Part shown: positions 36,190-45,559 of the stretch, in pieces
Layout: each line of letters opens with the position of its first letter
Numbering within the stretch: position 1 is the first letter of the stretch
DNA from: GWE2-42-39 sp963662895
Lineage (GTDB): Bacteria; Bacteroidota; Bacteroidia; Bacteroidales; Prolixibacteraceae
Direction: 5' to 3'
DNA length: 64,000 nt
Assembly (NCBI GenBank): GCA_963662895.1
Contig: OY759981.1
Location: 62,001-126,000 of the forward strand
Made by a program: the position numbers and the translations under genes
The notes under the pieces: generated by a model
What the model saw: the letters and a program-made list of their open reading frames with translations, nothing else
Told to the model about the DNA's origin: nothing
The model's database searches: none

Positions 36190-36228
36190 AAAAAAGCCTT
36201 TCTCCGCATCACACAGAGAAAGGCTTTT
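36190..36228 (-). terminator. Attenuator terminator 2 before the aminotransferase
   Basis: On the minus strand AAAAGCCTTTCTC and GAGAAAGGCTTTT form a stem with an 11-nt loop, followed by a T-run. It lies 21 bp after the stop of leader peptide 2, the distance expected for transcription attenuation. Confidence 0.8.
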
Positions 36229-36249
36229 AAGATTCCGGCAATAGCTTCC

Positions 36250-36306
36250 CTATGTGAACGTATTCACACAAACGACCGCTGCTGCAAGAATCAGAATATT
36301 CATCAT
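36250..36306 (-). CDS. Leader peptide 2 (18 residues)
   Basis: The peptide is MMNILILAAAVVCVNTFT, with stop TAG. Eleven of 18 residues are Ile, Leu, Val, Ala or Met. It is followed by a terminator hairpin, so it probably acts as a sensor of charged branched-chain tRNAs rather than as a functional product. It is the second of two such units. Confidence 0.7.
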   Translation of the reverse strand: MMNILILAAAVVCVNTFT

Positions 36307-36313
36307 TGTAATA

Positions 36314-36352
36314 AAATAAAAAAGCCACTCCCTGCTGGCAGAGAATGGCTTA
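36314..36352 (-). terminator. Attenuator terminator 1
   Basis: AAGCCATTCTCT and AGGGAGTGGCTT pair over 12 positions (three G-U) around a GCCAGC loop, followed on the minus strand by six T then ATTTT. It lies about 22 bp after the stop of leader peptide 1. Confidence 0.8.
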
Positions 36353-36373
36353 TCAATTATCAAATATCATTAA

Positions 36374-36451
36374 TTACTCCATACTCTGCCCCGATGTATC
36401 CGCAATTGCGACCACCACTGCAAGAATAATATGGAGAATACGTGTTGTCAT
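36374..36451 (-). CDS. Leader peptide 1 (25 residues)
   Basis: The peptide starts MTTR and continues ILHIILAVVVAIADT, ending GQSME before TAA. The dense run of Ile, Leu and Val resembles ilv-type leader peptides. A terminator hairpin follows. With leader 2 it forms a two-step attenuator for the aminotransferase. Confidence 0.75.
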   Translation of the reverse strand: MTTRILHIILAVVVAIADTSGQSME

Positions 36452-36574
36452 AACTGAATGCAAGAAAATAAATTAATTTTATTTGCGACCTGACTCAAAT
36501 TGATTAATTCCCTGCACTTTACAATTTCTTAACATAGTTTGTTTTGTCAACATCAAATACCCGTACAGTCAAAT

Positions 36575-37828
36575 CTATACCGCATTGATCGCCTCCACCG
36601 GATCGAGACGGGAGGCCATTAATGCAGGCAGGAAACCGGCCATTATCCCGATAATACCAGATATTGTCAATCCCATTATTATGTTGCCTGCATTCATATA
36701 GATGGTCATACTCGATGTACTGCTCAATATTACCGTACCAATAAAAATAAGTAACAACCCCAGTATTCCGCCAACCATTGACAATACTACTGCTTCGAAA
36801 ATAAACTCCAGCAGGATAAAATATTTTTTGGCTCCCAGTGATTTTTGAATACCAATAATCCGGGTACGTTCCTTTACCGATACGAACATAATGTTGGCAA
36901 TACCAAATCCTCCGACCAGGATACTGAACCCTCCGATGATCCAGCCTGCCATATTGAAAACTTTAAAGAAATCATCAAAACGGCTTGAGATGGCGCTTAC
37001 CTCGTTAATGGCAAAATCGTTTTCTTCCCTTGGTTTCAGCCGGTGTATACTGCGCATAATGCCTTCGAGTTCTGCTACAAACTGATCACGGTCGACATTG
37101 GGTCTCGCTTTTACATTAATGGTTTGTCCCCGGTCATGGTTGCGCACATCGACCATGGTCATCGCATATTTTACCGGTATATGGATACGTTTGTCCATAC
37201 TGGTGCCAAACATGTCCTGTCCCTGCTTTTCGTACACCCCGATGATCAGAAATTTGTGTCCCATAATTTTAATGGTTTTCCCGACCGGGTTCATTGTTTC
37301 GAACAGGCGATGGCTGATTTCGTCGCCCAAAATGGCCATATTAACTCCTGAATTCGATTCCGATTCTGTAAAATACCTCCCTTTTGCTATGTTCAGGTTC
37401 CATACTTCGGCCAGATCGTGCGTTGTTGCCAGTATTTCGGTATTCTCTGCTTTACTGTTCTCAAATTGTACGGTACGGTTAAAACCGAAAAGATAGACAG
37501 CGCTTTCAGAGGTTCCCGAACGCCGGAGAATTTCTTCAGCCTCTTCATACTCAGGAACCGGACGGTTGAGATAACGCCACCATGGATATTCGGTTTCTCC
37601 TTCAGGCGGGGCCCATGGCCATTTCTGTATATAAACCATATTATTGCCCAGCGAGTTGAGGCTCGACCGGATATAACTCTCAAGCGAATCGATCACGGTA
37701 AAAACCGATATAATAGCAAAAATACCAATGGTGATTCCCAGCAACGAAAGAAAGGTACGCAGTTTATTTGCCCTGAGCGAAGCAAAGGCAAACGAGAAAC
37801 TTTCATAAATTAACCGGGCCAGTAACAT
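36575..37828 (-). CDS. MacB/FtsX-type ABC transporter permease
   Basis: This 417-residue membrane protein has one N-terminal membrane segment (LRTFLSLLGITIGIFAIISVFTV, in two overlapping halves), a MacB-like periplasmic domain (about 45-270; GKYFTESES-like GRYFTESES, VGKTIKIMGHKFLIIGVYEK), and three C-terminal membrane segments of the FtsX domain (FSILVGGFGIANIMFVSVKE, RTRIIGIQKSLGAKK). Such permeases work with an ATPase to export lipoproteins, peptides or antibiotics. No ATPase gene is adjacent, so the partner lies elsewhere. It is transcribed toward the attenuators, separated from leader 1 by 123 bp. Confidence 0.88.
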   Translation of the reverse strand: MLLARLIYESFSFAFASLRANKLRTFLSLLGITIGIFAIISVFTVIDSLESYIRSSLNSLGNNMVYIQKWPWAPPEGETEYPWWRYLNRPVPEYEEAEEILRRSGTSESAVYLFGFNRTVQFENSKAENTEILATTHDLAEVWNLNIAKGRYFTESESNSGVNMAILGDEISHRLFETMNPVGKTIKIMGHKFLIIGVYEKQGQDMFGTSMDKRIHIPVKYAMTMVDVRNHDRGQTINVKARPNVDRDQFVAELEGIMRSIHRLKPREENDFAINEVSAISSRFDDFFKVFNMAGWIIGGFSILVGGFGIANIMFVSVKERTRIIGIQKSLGAKKYFILLEFIFEAVVLSMVGGILGLLLIFIGTVILSSTSSMTIYMNAGNIIMGLTISGIIGIMAGFLPALMASRLDPVEAINAV

Positions 37829-38037
37829 AACCGTATTTCTAAAAATTTAAATATATGATAATTTGCCAATACATATACAAGTTTTTGTTAAAAAAATTAG
37901 TGTCATTTTCTTTTTATTGTTACAATTTTTTTTTATTGTTACACTCTAATTTTGATTGTGAATAAAATCTTCATATTTTCAGGCTCCAAAACAAACTAAA
38001 ACAAAAAATATTAAAGAAAAAAAACGGGCTGTTTTAT

Positions 38038-38045
38038 TATCTTTG
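38038..38045 (+). promoter_or_regulatory. purH -7 promoter element
   Basis: TATCTTTG fits the Bacteroidota TAnnTTTG box, 25 bp before the purH ATG. No exact -33 TTTG is present about 20 bp upstream (AAAG-rich). Confidence 0.5.
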
Positions 38046-38070
38046 TGCACAAATTTCAAATGTATTATAA

Positions 38071-39663
38071 ATGAGTGACTTAAGAAAAATTAAATCGGCA
38101 TTAATTTCAGTATACTATAAAGATAAATTAGATGAGATCGTAAAAAAACTGGATCAGCTTGGCGTTCAGTTATATTCGACCGGGGGAACCCAGACATTTA
38201 TTGAAGAATCAGGTGTCAAAGTAACTGCCGTAGAACAATTGACCAGCTATCCTTCCATTTTGGGAGGCCGGGTAAAAACCCTGCACCCTAAAGTATTTGG
38301 AGGAATTTTAACCCGTCGGGACCATACCGGTGACCAGGAACAGATTGCTCAATACGAAATTCCGGAAATTGACATGGTAATCGTTGATCTTTATCCGTTT
38401 GAAGAGACCGTTGCTGCGGGCGCCGGAGAACAGGATATTATTGAAAAAATCGACATAGGCGGTATTTCACTGATCAGGGCTGCCGCAAAAAATTTTAAAG
38501 ACGTATTGATTGTTTCCTCCAGAAACCAATACGGGAACGTGCTTGCACTGCTGAACGAAAAACAGGGTGAAACATCGATTGACGACCGCAGTGCATTTGC
38601 CCTTGAGGCGTTTGCCACCTCGTCGCATTACGACAGTGCAATTTTCAATTATTTTAACCGGAAGGGACCTTCTTCAGAAGCCCGTGTCTGCCTTAACGAC
38701 GGACAGGTGTTGCGTTACGGTGAAAATCCTCACCAGTCGGCAACGTTTTTTAAATTCAACAATTCGGATACCCAAATAACTTTAGCTAATGCTGAAGTTT
38801 TGCAAGGGAAAGCCCTATCGTATAACAATCTGTTGGATGCCGATGCTGCATGGAAAGCCTGTAGCGATGCTTACCATTCGGTTTCACACATTGAGAACAA
38901 AGTTGCCGTTTCGGTCATCAAACACCTGAATCCCTGTGGGCTTGCTGTTACCAACGATATTATGAAATCGCTGGAACTGGCATGGGCCGGTGATCCGATC
39001 AGCGCTTACGGCGGGATCATTTGTTTTACGGATACGGTAACTGCCGAAATAGCAGCCTGGTTCCGTAAACGTTTTGTTGAAATAATTATCGCACCGGAAT
39101 TCACCCCCGACGCATTGGAAGTTTTCAGTAAAAAGAAAAATTTACGGTTACTGGTAACCCCTGTAAAACCCCAGATGACCGGCGAAAAATTGTACCGTTC
39201 AATCAGTGGGGGAATGTTGGTACAAGATGAAGACGAAGGATTGGAAACTGAATTTAAAAATGTAACAAAAATTCAGTTCAGTAATAATAAAATGAATTTA
39301 GCCGGCTTTGGAATTACAGCATGCAAATATTTGAAAAGTAACGCCATTGCGCTGGTCACTGAAAATGCAGATGGTTCGTTTTGGTTGACAGGCGCCGGAA
39401 TGGGGCAACCCAACAGGCTCGACAGTCTGCGTCAGCTTACCATCCCGCGTTTCAATCTGAAGGAAGGAATTAAAATGGAAGAGGCCGTACTTATTTCTGA
39501 TGCCTTTTTCCCGTTCCGCGACAGTATTGAAGCTGCTAATGAATATGGCATAAAATATATTGTCGAACCGGGTGGCAGTATCCGTGACGAAGAGGTAATT
39601 GATGCCTGTGACGAATTTGGTATTGCCATGCTGTTTACCGGCATGCGTCATTTTAAACATTAA
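38071..39663 (+). CDS. purH: Bifunctional AICAR transformylase / IMP cyclohydrolase PurH
   Basis: This enzyme carries out the last two steps of purine synthesis. The N-terminal cyclohydrolase domain has KIKSALISVYYKD, STGGTQTFIEE, GGRVKTLHPKVFGGIL and EKIDIGGISLIRAAAKN. The C-terminal transformylase has the catalytic K284-H285 in VIKHLNPCGLAV and GAGMGQPNRLDSL, and ends MRHFKH as in the family. At 530 residues it is full length. mreB follows after 60 bp, so there may be read-through into the cell-shape operon. Confidence 0.97.
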   Translation: MSDLRKIKSALISVYYKDKLDEIVKKLDQLGVQLYSTGGTQTFIEESGVKVTAVEQLTSYPSILGGRVKTLHPKVFGGILTRRDHTGDQEQIAQYEIPEIDMVIVDLYPFEETVAAGAGEQDIIEKIDIGGISLIRAAAKNFKDVLIVSSRNQYGNVLALLNEKQGETSIDDRSAFALEAFATSSHYDSAIFNYFNRKGPSSEARVCLNDGQVLRYGENPHQSATFFKFNNSDTQITLANAEVLQGKALSYNNLLDADAAWKACSDAYHSVSHIENKVAVSVIKHLNPCGLAVTNDIMKSLELAWAGDPISAYGGIICFTDTVTAEIAAWFRKRFVEIIIAPEFTPDALEVFSKKKNLRLLVTPVKPQMTGEKLYRSISGGMLVQDEDEGLETEFKNVTKIQFSNNKMNLAGFGITACKYLKSNAIALVTENADGSFWLTGAGMGQPNRLDSLRQLTIPRFNLKEGIKMEEAVLISDAFFPFRDSIEAANEYGIKYIVEPGGSIRDEEVIDACDEFGIAMLFTGMRHFKH

Positions 39664-39723
39664 TTTTGAATATAGTAACCCTTCCTCACGAAGGATAAGT
39701 ATAAAAACACTGAAAAAACTAAA

Positions 39724-40746
39724 ATGGGATTATTTTCATTTTTAACCCAGGAAATAGCTATTGACCTAGGAACGGCCAATACGATTATCATCATGAATGA
39801 TAAAATTGTGGTCGATGAACCTTCGGTAGTAACAATAGATCTAAAAACCGAGAAACTGGTAGCCATTGGCGAAAAGGCACGGCAAATGCAAGGAAAAACA
39901 CATTCGAACCTGAGAACGATCCGACCATTGCGAGACGGAGTGATTGCAGACTTTGATGCAGCAGAACAGATGATCAGGGGGTTGATAAAAATGATTAATC
40001 CTAAATCAAGAATGTTTTCCCCTGCACTGAAAATGGTGGTTTGCATCCCCTCCGGCTCCACCGAGGTAGAGATGAGGGCTGTCCGTGACTCGTCGGAACA
40101 TGCCGGAGGAAGAGAAGTATACATGATTTATGAACCTATGGCCGCCGCTATTGGTATTGGCCTTGATGTGGAAGCCCCGGAAGGCAGCATGATTGTCGAT
40201 ATAGGGGGGGGAACGACCGAGATTGCCGTAATTTCTCTGGGGGGTATTGTAACCAACAAATCAATCCGTATTGCCGGCGATGACCTTACCGCCGATATTA
40301 TGGAATATATGCGTCACCAGCACAATATAAAAATAGGTGAACGTACCGCCGAAGATATAAAAATAAATGTGGGATCAGCTCTTTCTCAACTCGACGATCC
40401 CCCTGCCGACTATATTATCCAGGGCCCTAACCAAATGACGGCTTTGCCTATTGAAGTACCGGTTTCGTACCAGGAAATTTCACATTGCCTCGAAAAGTCG
40501 ATCTCGAAAATTGAGACTGCCATTTTGAGCGCACTTGAACAAACACCTCCCGAACTGTATGCGGACATTGTGAACAAAGGAATATGGCTGGCAGGAGGTG
40601 GAGCGCTGCTCAGGGGGTTGGCAAAACGGTTAACCGAAAAGATCAACATCCAGTTTCACGTGGCCGAAGACCCGCTCAGGGCTGTTGCAAGGGGGACCGG
40701 TATTGCCTTGAAAAATGTGGATAAATTTTCCTTCCTGATCAGATAA
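39724..40746 (+). CDS. mreB: Rod shape-determining protein MreB
   Basis: This actin-like ATPase organises the elongation machinery below the membrane. Motifs are AIDLGTANTIIIMN (phosphate 1), EPMAAAIGIGLDV, DIGGGTTEIAVISLGGIV (phosphate 2) and LAGGGALLRGLAKRL (adenosine). The 340-residue length is standard. It is the first gene of the mreBCD-mrdA-rodA operon. Confidence 0.98.
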   Translation: MGLFSFLTQEIAIDLGTANTIIIMNDKIVVDEPSVVTIDLKTEKLVAIGEKARQMQGKTHSNLRTIRPLRDGVIADFDAAEQMIRGLIKMINPKSRMFSPALKMVVCIPSGSTEVEMRAVRDSSEHAGGREVYMIYEPMAAAIGIGLDVEAPEGSMIVDIGGGTTEIAVISLGGIVTNKSIRIAGDDLTADIMEYMRHQHNIKIGERTAEDIKINVGSALSQLDDPPADYIIQGPNQMTALPIEVPVSYQEISHCLEKSISKIETAILSALEQTPPELYADIVNKGIWLAGGGALLRGLAKRLTEKINIQFHVAEDPLRAVARGTGIALKNVDKFSFLIR

Positions 40747-40755
40747 AACTGTTGA

Positions 40756-40773
40756 AGGAAGGGTGGCCTTCCT
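40756..40773 (+). promoter_or_regulatory. Hairpin in the mreB-mreC gap
   Basis: AGGAAGG and CCTTCCT form a 7-bp stem around GTGG, directly before the mreC ATG. There is no T-tract. It may lower mreC translation or protect the mreB transcript end. Confidence 0.35.
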
Positions 40774-40779
40774 GAAAAA

Positions 40780-41607
40780 ATGAGAAACTTATTACGTATT
40801 ATATTAAAGTATCATTCTTTTTTGTTGTTCCTGTTTTTTGAAATCATTTCACTGATTCTAATTTTCAGTTATAACAATTATCAGCGTGTTAAATTTCTCA
40901 ATTCGAGCAATAGCATTATTGGTTCGATTTACGAATTCAATAACTCGGTATCCGATTATTTTCATCTGAAACGGATTAATGATGAACTGGCAGATCAGAA
41001 TGCTGTTCTGCGAAATATGCTTCAGGAACGGATTCTTTCCCGGCTCGAAAGCAAACAGGAAGAGGACTCTCTGGCCAGTAAAACATTTGTTTTTACTTCA
41101 GCTTTGGTTGTAAACAATTCCGTAAACAAACAATATAATTATTTAACGATCAATAAAGGAAGCCTTCATGGCATCAGGCCTGACATGGGAATAATTAGTG
41201 CCGATGGCGTAGTCGGCGTAATCAATCATGTATCAGAACATTATTCAACGGGAATTTCTCTTTTGAACAAACGTCTGTTTATTTCTGCCAAAATCAAGAA
41301 GAACGGAATTTACGGATCACTGGTTTGGAACGGGAGAAGTTATAATAAAGCCCTTTTACGGGAAATTCCTGTTCATATCCCCCTGACGGTAGGAGACACG
41401 ATCGTTACCAGCGGTTATTCAACAATTTTTCCCGAAGGGGTCATGGTGGGGATCATCCATGATTATTCAATCCGGAATGGTGAAAACTATTATTCTATTG
41501 AGGTTGATTTATCGACCAACTTCAAATCGGTCAGTTATGTTGATATTGTCAGTAATTTGAAACAACAGGAAATCAGAAAACTGGAAAAGAAGAACGAGGA
41601 TGATTAG
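40780..41607 (+). CDS. mreC: Cell shape protein MreC
   Basis: MreC links MreB filaments to PBP2 in the periplasm. It has one N-terminal membrane segment (FLLFLFFEIISLILIFSY), a coiled-coil stretch (RINDELADQNAVLRNMLQ) and the beta-barrel domain with DMGIISADGVVGVI and GDTIVTSGYSTIFPEGVMVG. At 275 residues it is normal. It overlaps mreD by 8 bp. Confidence 0.96.
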   Translation: MRNLLRIILKYHSFLLFLFFEIISLILIFSYNNYQRVKFLNSSNSIIGSIYEFNNSVSDYFHLKRINDELADQNAVLRNMLQERILSRLESKQEEDSLASKTFVFTSALVVNNSVNKQYNYLTINKGSLHGIRPDMGIISADGVVGVINHVSEHYSTGISLLNKRLFISAKIKKNGIYGSLVWNGRSYNKALLREIPVHIPLTVGDTIVTSGYSTIFPEGVMVGIIHDYSIRNGENYYSIEVDLSTNFKSVSYVDIVSNLKQQEIRKLEKKNEDD

Positions 41608-42106
41608 GGATTTGATAAAATATGGAATCATGCTTATCGTACTGGTACTGATACAGGTGTTAATCCTGAATAACATTCAGTTCTGTGGATATATCAACCC
41701 TTTCCTGTATGTGTTGTTTATTTTGCTTTTGCCTTTTCAGACACCTGCTTACCTGCTCCTCCTGCTGGGTTTTATCTTAGGTCTGATAATTGATATTTTC
41801 AGCAATACACCGGGAATTCACAGTTCTGCCACGGTATTTCTGGCATTTCTCCGTCCGTATGTAATCGACCTGATCTCCGCAAGGGACAATCAGGATAAAG
41901 GTATTTGTCCACGTATCAATCAATTAGGATTTACATGGTTTCTAAAATATACCATCATACTGGTATTGAGTCATCATATTTTTCTTTTCTTTATTGAAGT
42001 ATTTACTTTTAACGGCATATTCCACACTTTGCTCCGATGTTTGCTAAGTTCGGTTTTATCCATAATTTTGGTGATCATTAGCCAGTACATCATATTTAAA
42101 AACTAG
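41600..42106 (+). CDS. mreD: Cell shape protein MreD
   Basis: MreD is a 168-residue membrane protein of the elongasome with about five membrane segments (YGIMLIVLVLIQVLILN, YLLLLLGFILGLIIDIFS, then C-terminal segments). Identification rests on size, hydrophobicity, the D-x-F-S motif after the third segment and position between mreC and PBP2. Confidence 0.9.
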   Translation: MIRDLIKYGIMLIVLVLIQVLILNNIQFCGYINPFLYVLFILLLPFQTPAYLLLLLGFILGLIIDIFSNTPGIHSSATVFLAFLRPYVIDLISARDNQDKGICPRINQLGFTWFLKYTIILVLSHHIFLFFIEVFTFNGIFHTLLRCLLSSVLSIILVIISQYIIFKN

Positions 42107-42114
42107 GTCACCAG

Positions 42115-43938
42115 GTGGATACATATTCAAAACGGAAATATTTCATCAGTGCTCTGTTTATTCTGGTTGGGATGATTTTTATTTTGAAATTATTCAATAC
42201 CCAGGTAATCAGCACCGAATACAAGCAATATGCCACAAAGAATATTTTGCGGCCAGAAGTGATCTATCCTGCCCGGGGGCTTATATATGACCGTAATGGA
42301 AAATTGCTGGTACAGAACAAAGCAGCTTATGACTTGTTGGTAACTCCACGGGAAATAAAAACTTTCGATACTACCGAAATTTGCAATATTCTTGAAATAG
42401 AAAAAACGGATCTTATTGAGGAATTGGCTAAAGCAAAAAAATATTCCAACTACCGGCCTTCCATTATCGTAAAACAGATTCCGCCGGAAGTGTATGCGCC
42501 GCTTCAGGAAAAGCTATATAAATATCCCGGTTTTTTTGTACAAACCAGGACTTTGCGCGAATATCCGCGGAAGATTGCCGGTCATGTCCTGGGATATTTG
42601 AGTGAGGTAACTCATGAGGATATTGAAGCGGATAGTTATTATAAACCGGGTGACTACATTGGTTCACAGGGACTGGAACAGTCGTACGAGGAATATTTGC
42701 GTGGAAAGAAAGGCATTAATTATTTTCTGGTAGACGTGCATAACCGGAAAAAGGGAAGCTATAACAGTGGAAAAATGGATACTGCGGCAGTGCTGGGTAA
42801 AAATATGATATCCACTCTTGACGCTGATCTTCAAGAATATGCTGAATTATTACTGCAAAATAAGAGAGGAACAGTTGTTGCCATCGAACCTTCGACCGGG
42901 GAAGTATTGGTATGTGCCAGTGCCCCTTCGTATGATCCCAACATGCTGGTAGGACGAAAACGAAGTGCTGTTTATAAACAACTTTCCTCTGACACATTGA
43001 AACCATTGATAAACCGTGCGATATCGGCTTTCTATTCTCCGGGATCGACCTTTAAATCAATCAACTCTCTGATCGGGCTTCAGGAAAAGGTAATTACCCC
43101 GGCAACCTGTTTCTATTGTTCAGGGCCATCGTCTTACCCGATTAAGTGTACCCATTTCCATACCCCTGAAGTGAATGCACATATTGGTATCCGGGAGTCA
43201 TGCAATCCTTATTTCTGGAATGTTTTCAAATCGATCATTGGTAAATATCCGAAAGCAGAGACGGGTTATAATGTCTGGCGCAAGCACGTGATGAGTTTTG
43301 GACTGGGACAGAAAATCAATCATGAACTGATAGGACTTGGTCCCGGATTTGTCCCGGAAAGTAAATATTACGATAAAATATATGGAAGAGGGCATTGGAA
43401 TGCACTGACCATACGCTCGTTAGCTATCGGACAGGGAGAATTATCGGTGACTCCGTTTCAAATGGCCAATATAGTAGCGGTCATTGCCAACCATGGGTAT
43501 TATATCGAACCTCATTTTATACGTTCAGTACAGGGATATGAAAATGATTATAATTCCCTCGAATTTCCGAAAAAAACGTGTACCATTGATTCTGTTTATT
43601 TCGATGTATTGATTGATGGCATGCAGGCCGTAATTGAAGAAACAGCTTCCGGTTATAATATGAGGGTCGACAGTATAACTATTTGTGGAAAAACAGGAAC
43701 CATTGAAAACCCCTTCGGCTCGGACCATTCGGCTTTTATTGCTTTTGCTCCCAAGGAAAAACCGAGGATCGCAATTTCGGTTTATATCGAGAACGGTGTC
43801 TGGGGGGCACGATATGCAGCGCCAATCGCCAGCCTGGTCATCGAAAAATACATGAAGGGGAAAATTTCACCAAAGCGTAAAAACCGGGAAAAACGCATGA
43901 TAGAGGCTAATTTGTTAGATCCGAATCAACCTAAATAA
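42115..43938 (+). CDS. mrdA: Penicillin-binding protein 2 (MrdA), elongation transpeptidase
   Basis: This transpeptidase cross-links peptidoglycan during cell elongation. It has an N-terminal membrane anchor (ISALFILVGMIFILKLF), the dimerisation domain (RGLIYDRNGKLLVQN, GHVLGYLSE, GSQGLEQSYEEYLRG) and the catalytic domain with S311-x-x-K314 (SPGSTFKS), S362-x-N364 (ESCN) and K526-T-G (CGKTGT). All three active-site motifs are present. The start is GTG, 8 bp after the mreD stop. Confidence 0.97.
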   Translation: MDTYSKRKYFISALFILVGMIFILKLFNTQVISTEYKQYATKNILRPEVIYPARGLIYDRNGKLLVQNKAAYDLLVTPREIKTFDTTEICNILEIEKTDLIEELAKAKKYSNYRPSIIVKQIPPEVYAPLQEKLYKYPGFFVQTRTLREYPRKIAGHVLGYLSEVTHEDIEADSYYKPGDYIGSQGLEQSYEEYLRGKKGINYFLVDVHNRKKGSYNSGKMDTAAVLGKNMISTLDADLQEYAELLLQNKRGTVVAIEPSTGEVLVCASAPSYDPNMLVGRKRSAVYKQLSSDTLKPLINRAISAFYSPGSTFKSINSLIGLQEKVITPATCFYCSGPSSYPIKCTHFHTPEVNAHIGIRESCNPYFWNVFKSIIGKYPKAETGYNVWRKHVMSFGLGQKINHELIGLGPGFVPESKYYDKIYGRGHWNALTIRSLAIGQGELSVTPFQMANIVAVIANHGYYIEPHFIRSVQGYENDYNSLEFPKKTCTIDSVYFDVLIDGMQAVIEETASGYNMRVDSITICGKTGTIENPFGSDHSAFIAFAPKEKPRIAISVYIENGVWGARYAAPIASLVIEKYMKGKISPKRKNREKRMIEANLLDPNQPK

Positions 43939-43946
43939 TATAAACG

Positions 43947-45374
43947 GTGGCAAAAAGAAATAATGTTTGGGCAAATATTGACTGGTTAAGCGTAGTGCTT
44001 TACCTCATAATGGTGCTTTTGGGCTGGCTTAACATTTACGCCGCTGTTTACAACAATGAGCACCAAAGTATTCTTGATTTTAGTCAACGTTACGGGAAAC
44101 AGGCGATCTGGATTTTGGCGGCAATAACTATTGCAGTCGGTATTATTATTGTTGACTCCAAGTTTTACATTTCTTTTGCATACCCAATTTATGTTGTAGT
44201 GATAATACTGCTGATTTTCGTGTTACTGTTTGGCACGGAAATTAAGGGGGCCCGTTCCTGGTTTCAGGTTGGCAGTTTTGCCTTACAACCCTCGGAGTTT
44301 GCAAAACTGGCAACAGCGCTGGCCCTTTCAAAGGTCCTGAGTAGTTATGGTTTTAAAATGCACACATTGAAATCGTTGACAGGAATTGCTGCAATCCTGC
44401 TCACCCCGGTTGCTCTTATATTCCTTCAAAACGATACAGGTTCTGCACTGGTCTTTACAGTTTTTATTTTTGTCCTTTACCGAGAGGGTCTTCCCGGAAC
44501 CGTTCTTTTTATTGGTTTCTTATTTGCATTCCTTTTTGTGCTTACCCTGGTACTTTCTCCCTTCCAGGCAATATTAATCATGGTTCTGGGAACTTTTGCC
44601 GTAAGTTTGTTCGTTATTAAAAGCTACAAAAACATTTTACGCGGATTAGCAATTACAGGGTTGATATACAGCTTACTTTGGGGAAGTAATTTTCTGTTAA
44701 AACTGGATATGGGCCCAATGAAAATTCTTTTTTATACCCTCTTGCCTTCCATTGTGATCTTTTTTGTCTATGCAGTCCGCAAAAAACTCAGGAACCTGCT
44801 GATCATCCTCGGTTTTCTCGTTGGATCCCTTGTTTTTATTATGTCGGTCGATTACGTATTTAATAATGTTCTGGAAAAACACCATCGGGCCCGCATTAAC
44901 GAACTACTGGGAATAGAGTCGAATCCTTTAGGGGCCGGATATAATGTCAATCAATCAAAAATTGCGATCGGCTCAGGAGGTTTTTGGGGTAAAGGATTTC
45001 TAAATGGTACTCAGACAAAATTCGATTTTGTACCGGAACAAAGTACTGATTTTATTTTTTGTACCGTGGGTGAGGAATGGGGGTTTGCCGGGACCACTGT
45101 TGTTATCGGACTTTTTCTTTTCCTTCTTATCAGGTTAATTTATTTAGCGGAAAGGCAACGCACCAAATTCAGCCGGATTTACGGCTATAGTGTTGCATGC
45201 ATCCTATTCTTCCATTTTGCAGTGAACATCGGAATGACTATCGGGTTAGCCCCTGTAATCGGGATTCCTCTTCCATTCTTTAGTTACGGAGGATCTTCTC
45301 TTTGGTCATTTACCATTTTGCTGTTCATCTTTCTGCGCCTTGATGCCAGCCGCTTAGAGCAACTCGGATATTAA
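43947..45374 (+). CDS. rodA: Rod shape-determining protein RodA, SEDS glycosyltransferase
   Basis: RodA polymerises glycan strands together with PBP2. The 475-residue membrane protein has about ten segments and SEDS motifs: GARSWFQVGSFALQPSEFAK, FLQNDTGSALVF, GSGGFWGKGFLNGTQTKFDF, VPEQSTDFIFCTVGEEWG and GIPLPFFSYGGSSL. It begins with GTG, 8 bp after mrdA. As in many Bacteroidota, a central insert makes it longer than the E. coli protein. Confidence 0.97.
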   Translation: MAKRNNVWANIDWLSVVLYLIMVLLGWLNIYAAVYNNEHQSILDFSQRYGKQAIWILAAITIAVGIIIVDSKFYISFAYPIYVVVIILLIFVLLFGTEIKGARSWFQVGSFALQPSEFAKLATALALSKVLSSYGFKMHTLKSLTGIAAILLTPVALIFLQNDTGSALVFTVFIFVLYREGLPGTVLFIGFLFAFLFVLTLVLSPFQAILIMVLGTFAVSLFVIKSYKNILRGLAITGLIYSLLWGSNFLLKLDMGPMKILFYTLLPSIVIFFVYAVRKKLRNLLIILGFLVGSLVFIMSVDYVFNNVLEKHHRARINELLGIESNPLGAGYNVNQSKIAIGSGGFWGKGFLNGTQTKFDFVPEQSTDFIFCTVGEEWGFAGTTVVIGLFLFLLIRLIYLAERQRTKFSRIYGYSVACILFFHFAVNIGMTIGLAPVIGIPLPFFSYGGSSLWSFTILLFIFLRLDASRLEQLGY

Positions 45375-45559
45375 CTGCAGAAGTTCCTTCCTGTTTGATT
45401 TGGTCTTCCTCTTTATTTTTAGTATATTCGTGTGGCTTTTCAGGGGGGGCTTCATGGTTTTAATCTTTTTTTTATGCAATTTTCAGGATTAAGATCTTCT
45501 TGTAAAAATATCTTTTGCCCTCTTACTATAGTCGCAAGTATTAACCTAAAAATTTGAGT
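45375..45559. other. Spacer between rodA and the KamA-like gene
   Basis: The 185-bp gap contains no strong terminator. A TTG codon at 45554 is in frame with the next gene, but ATG 45560 is preferred. Confidence 0.3.
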
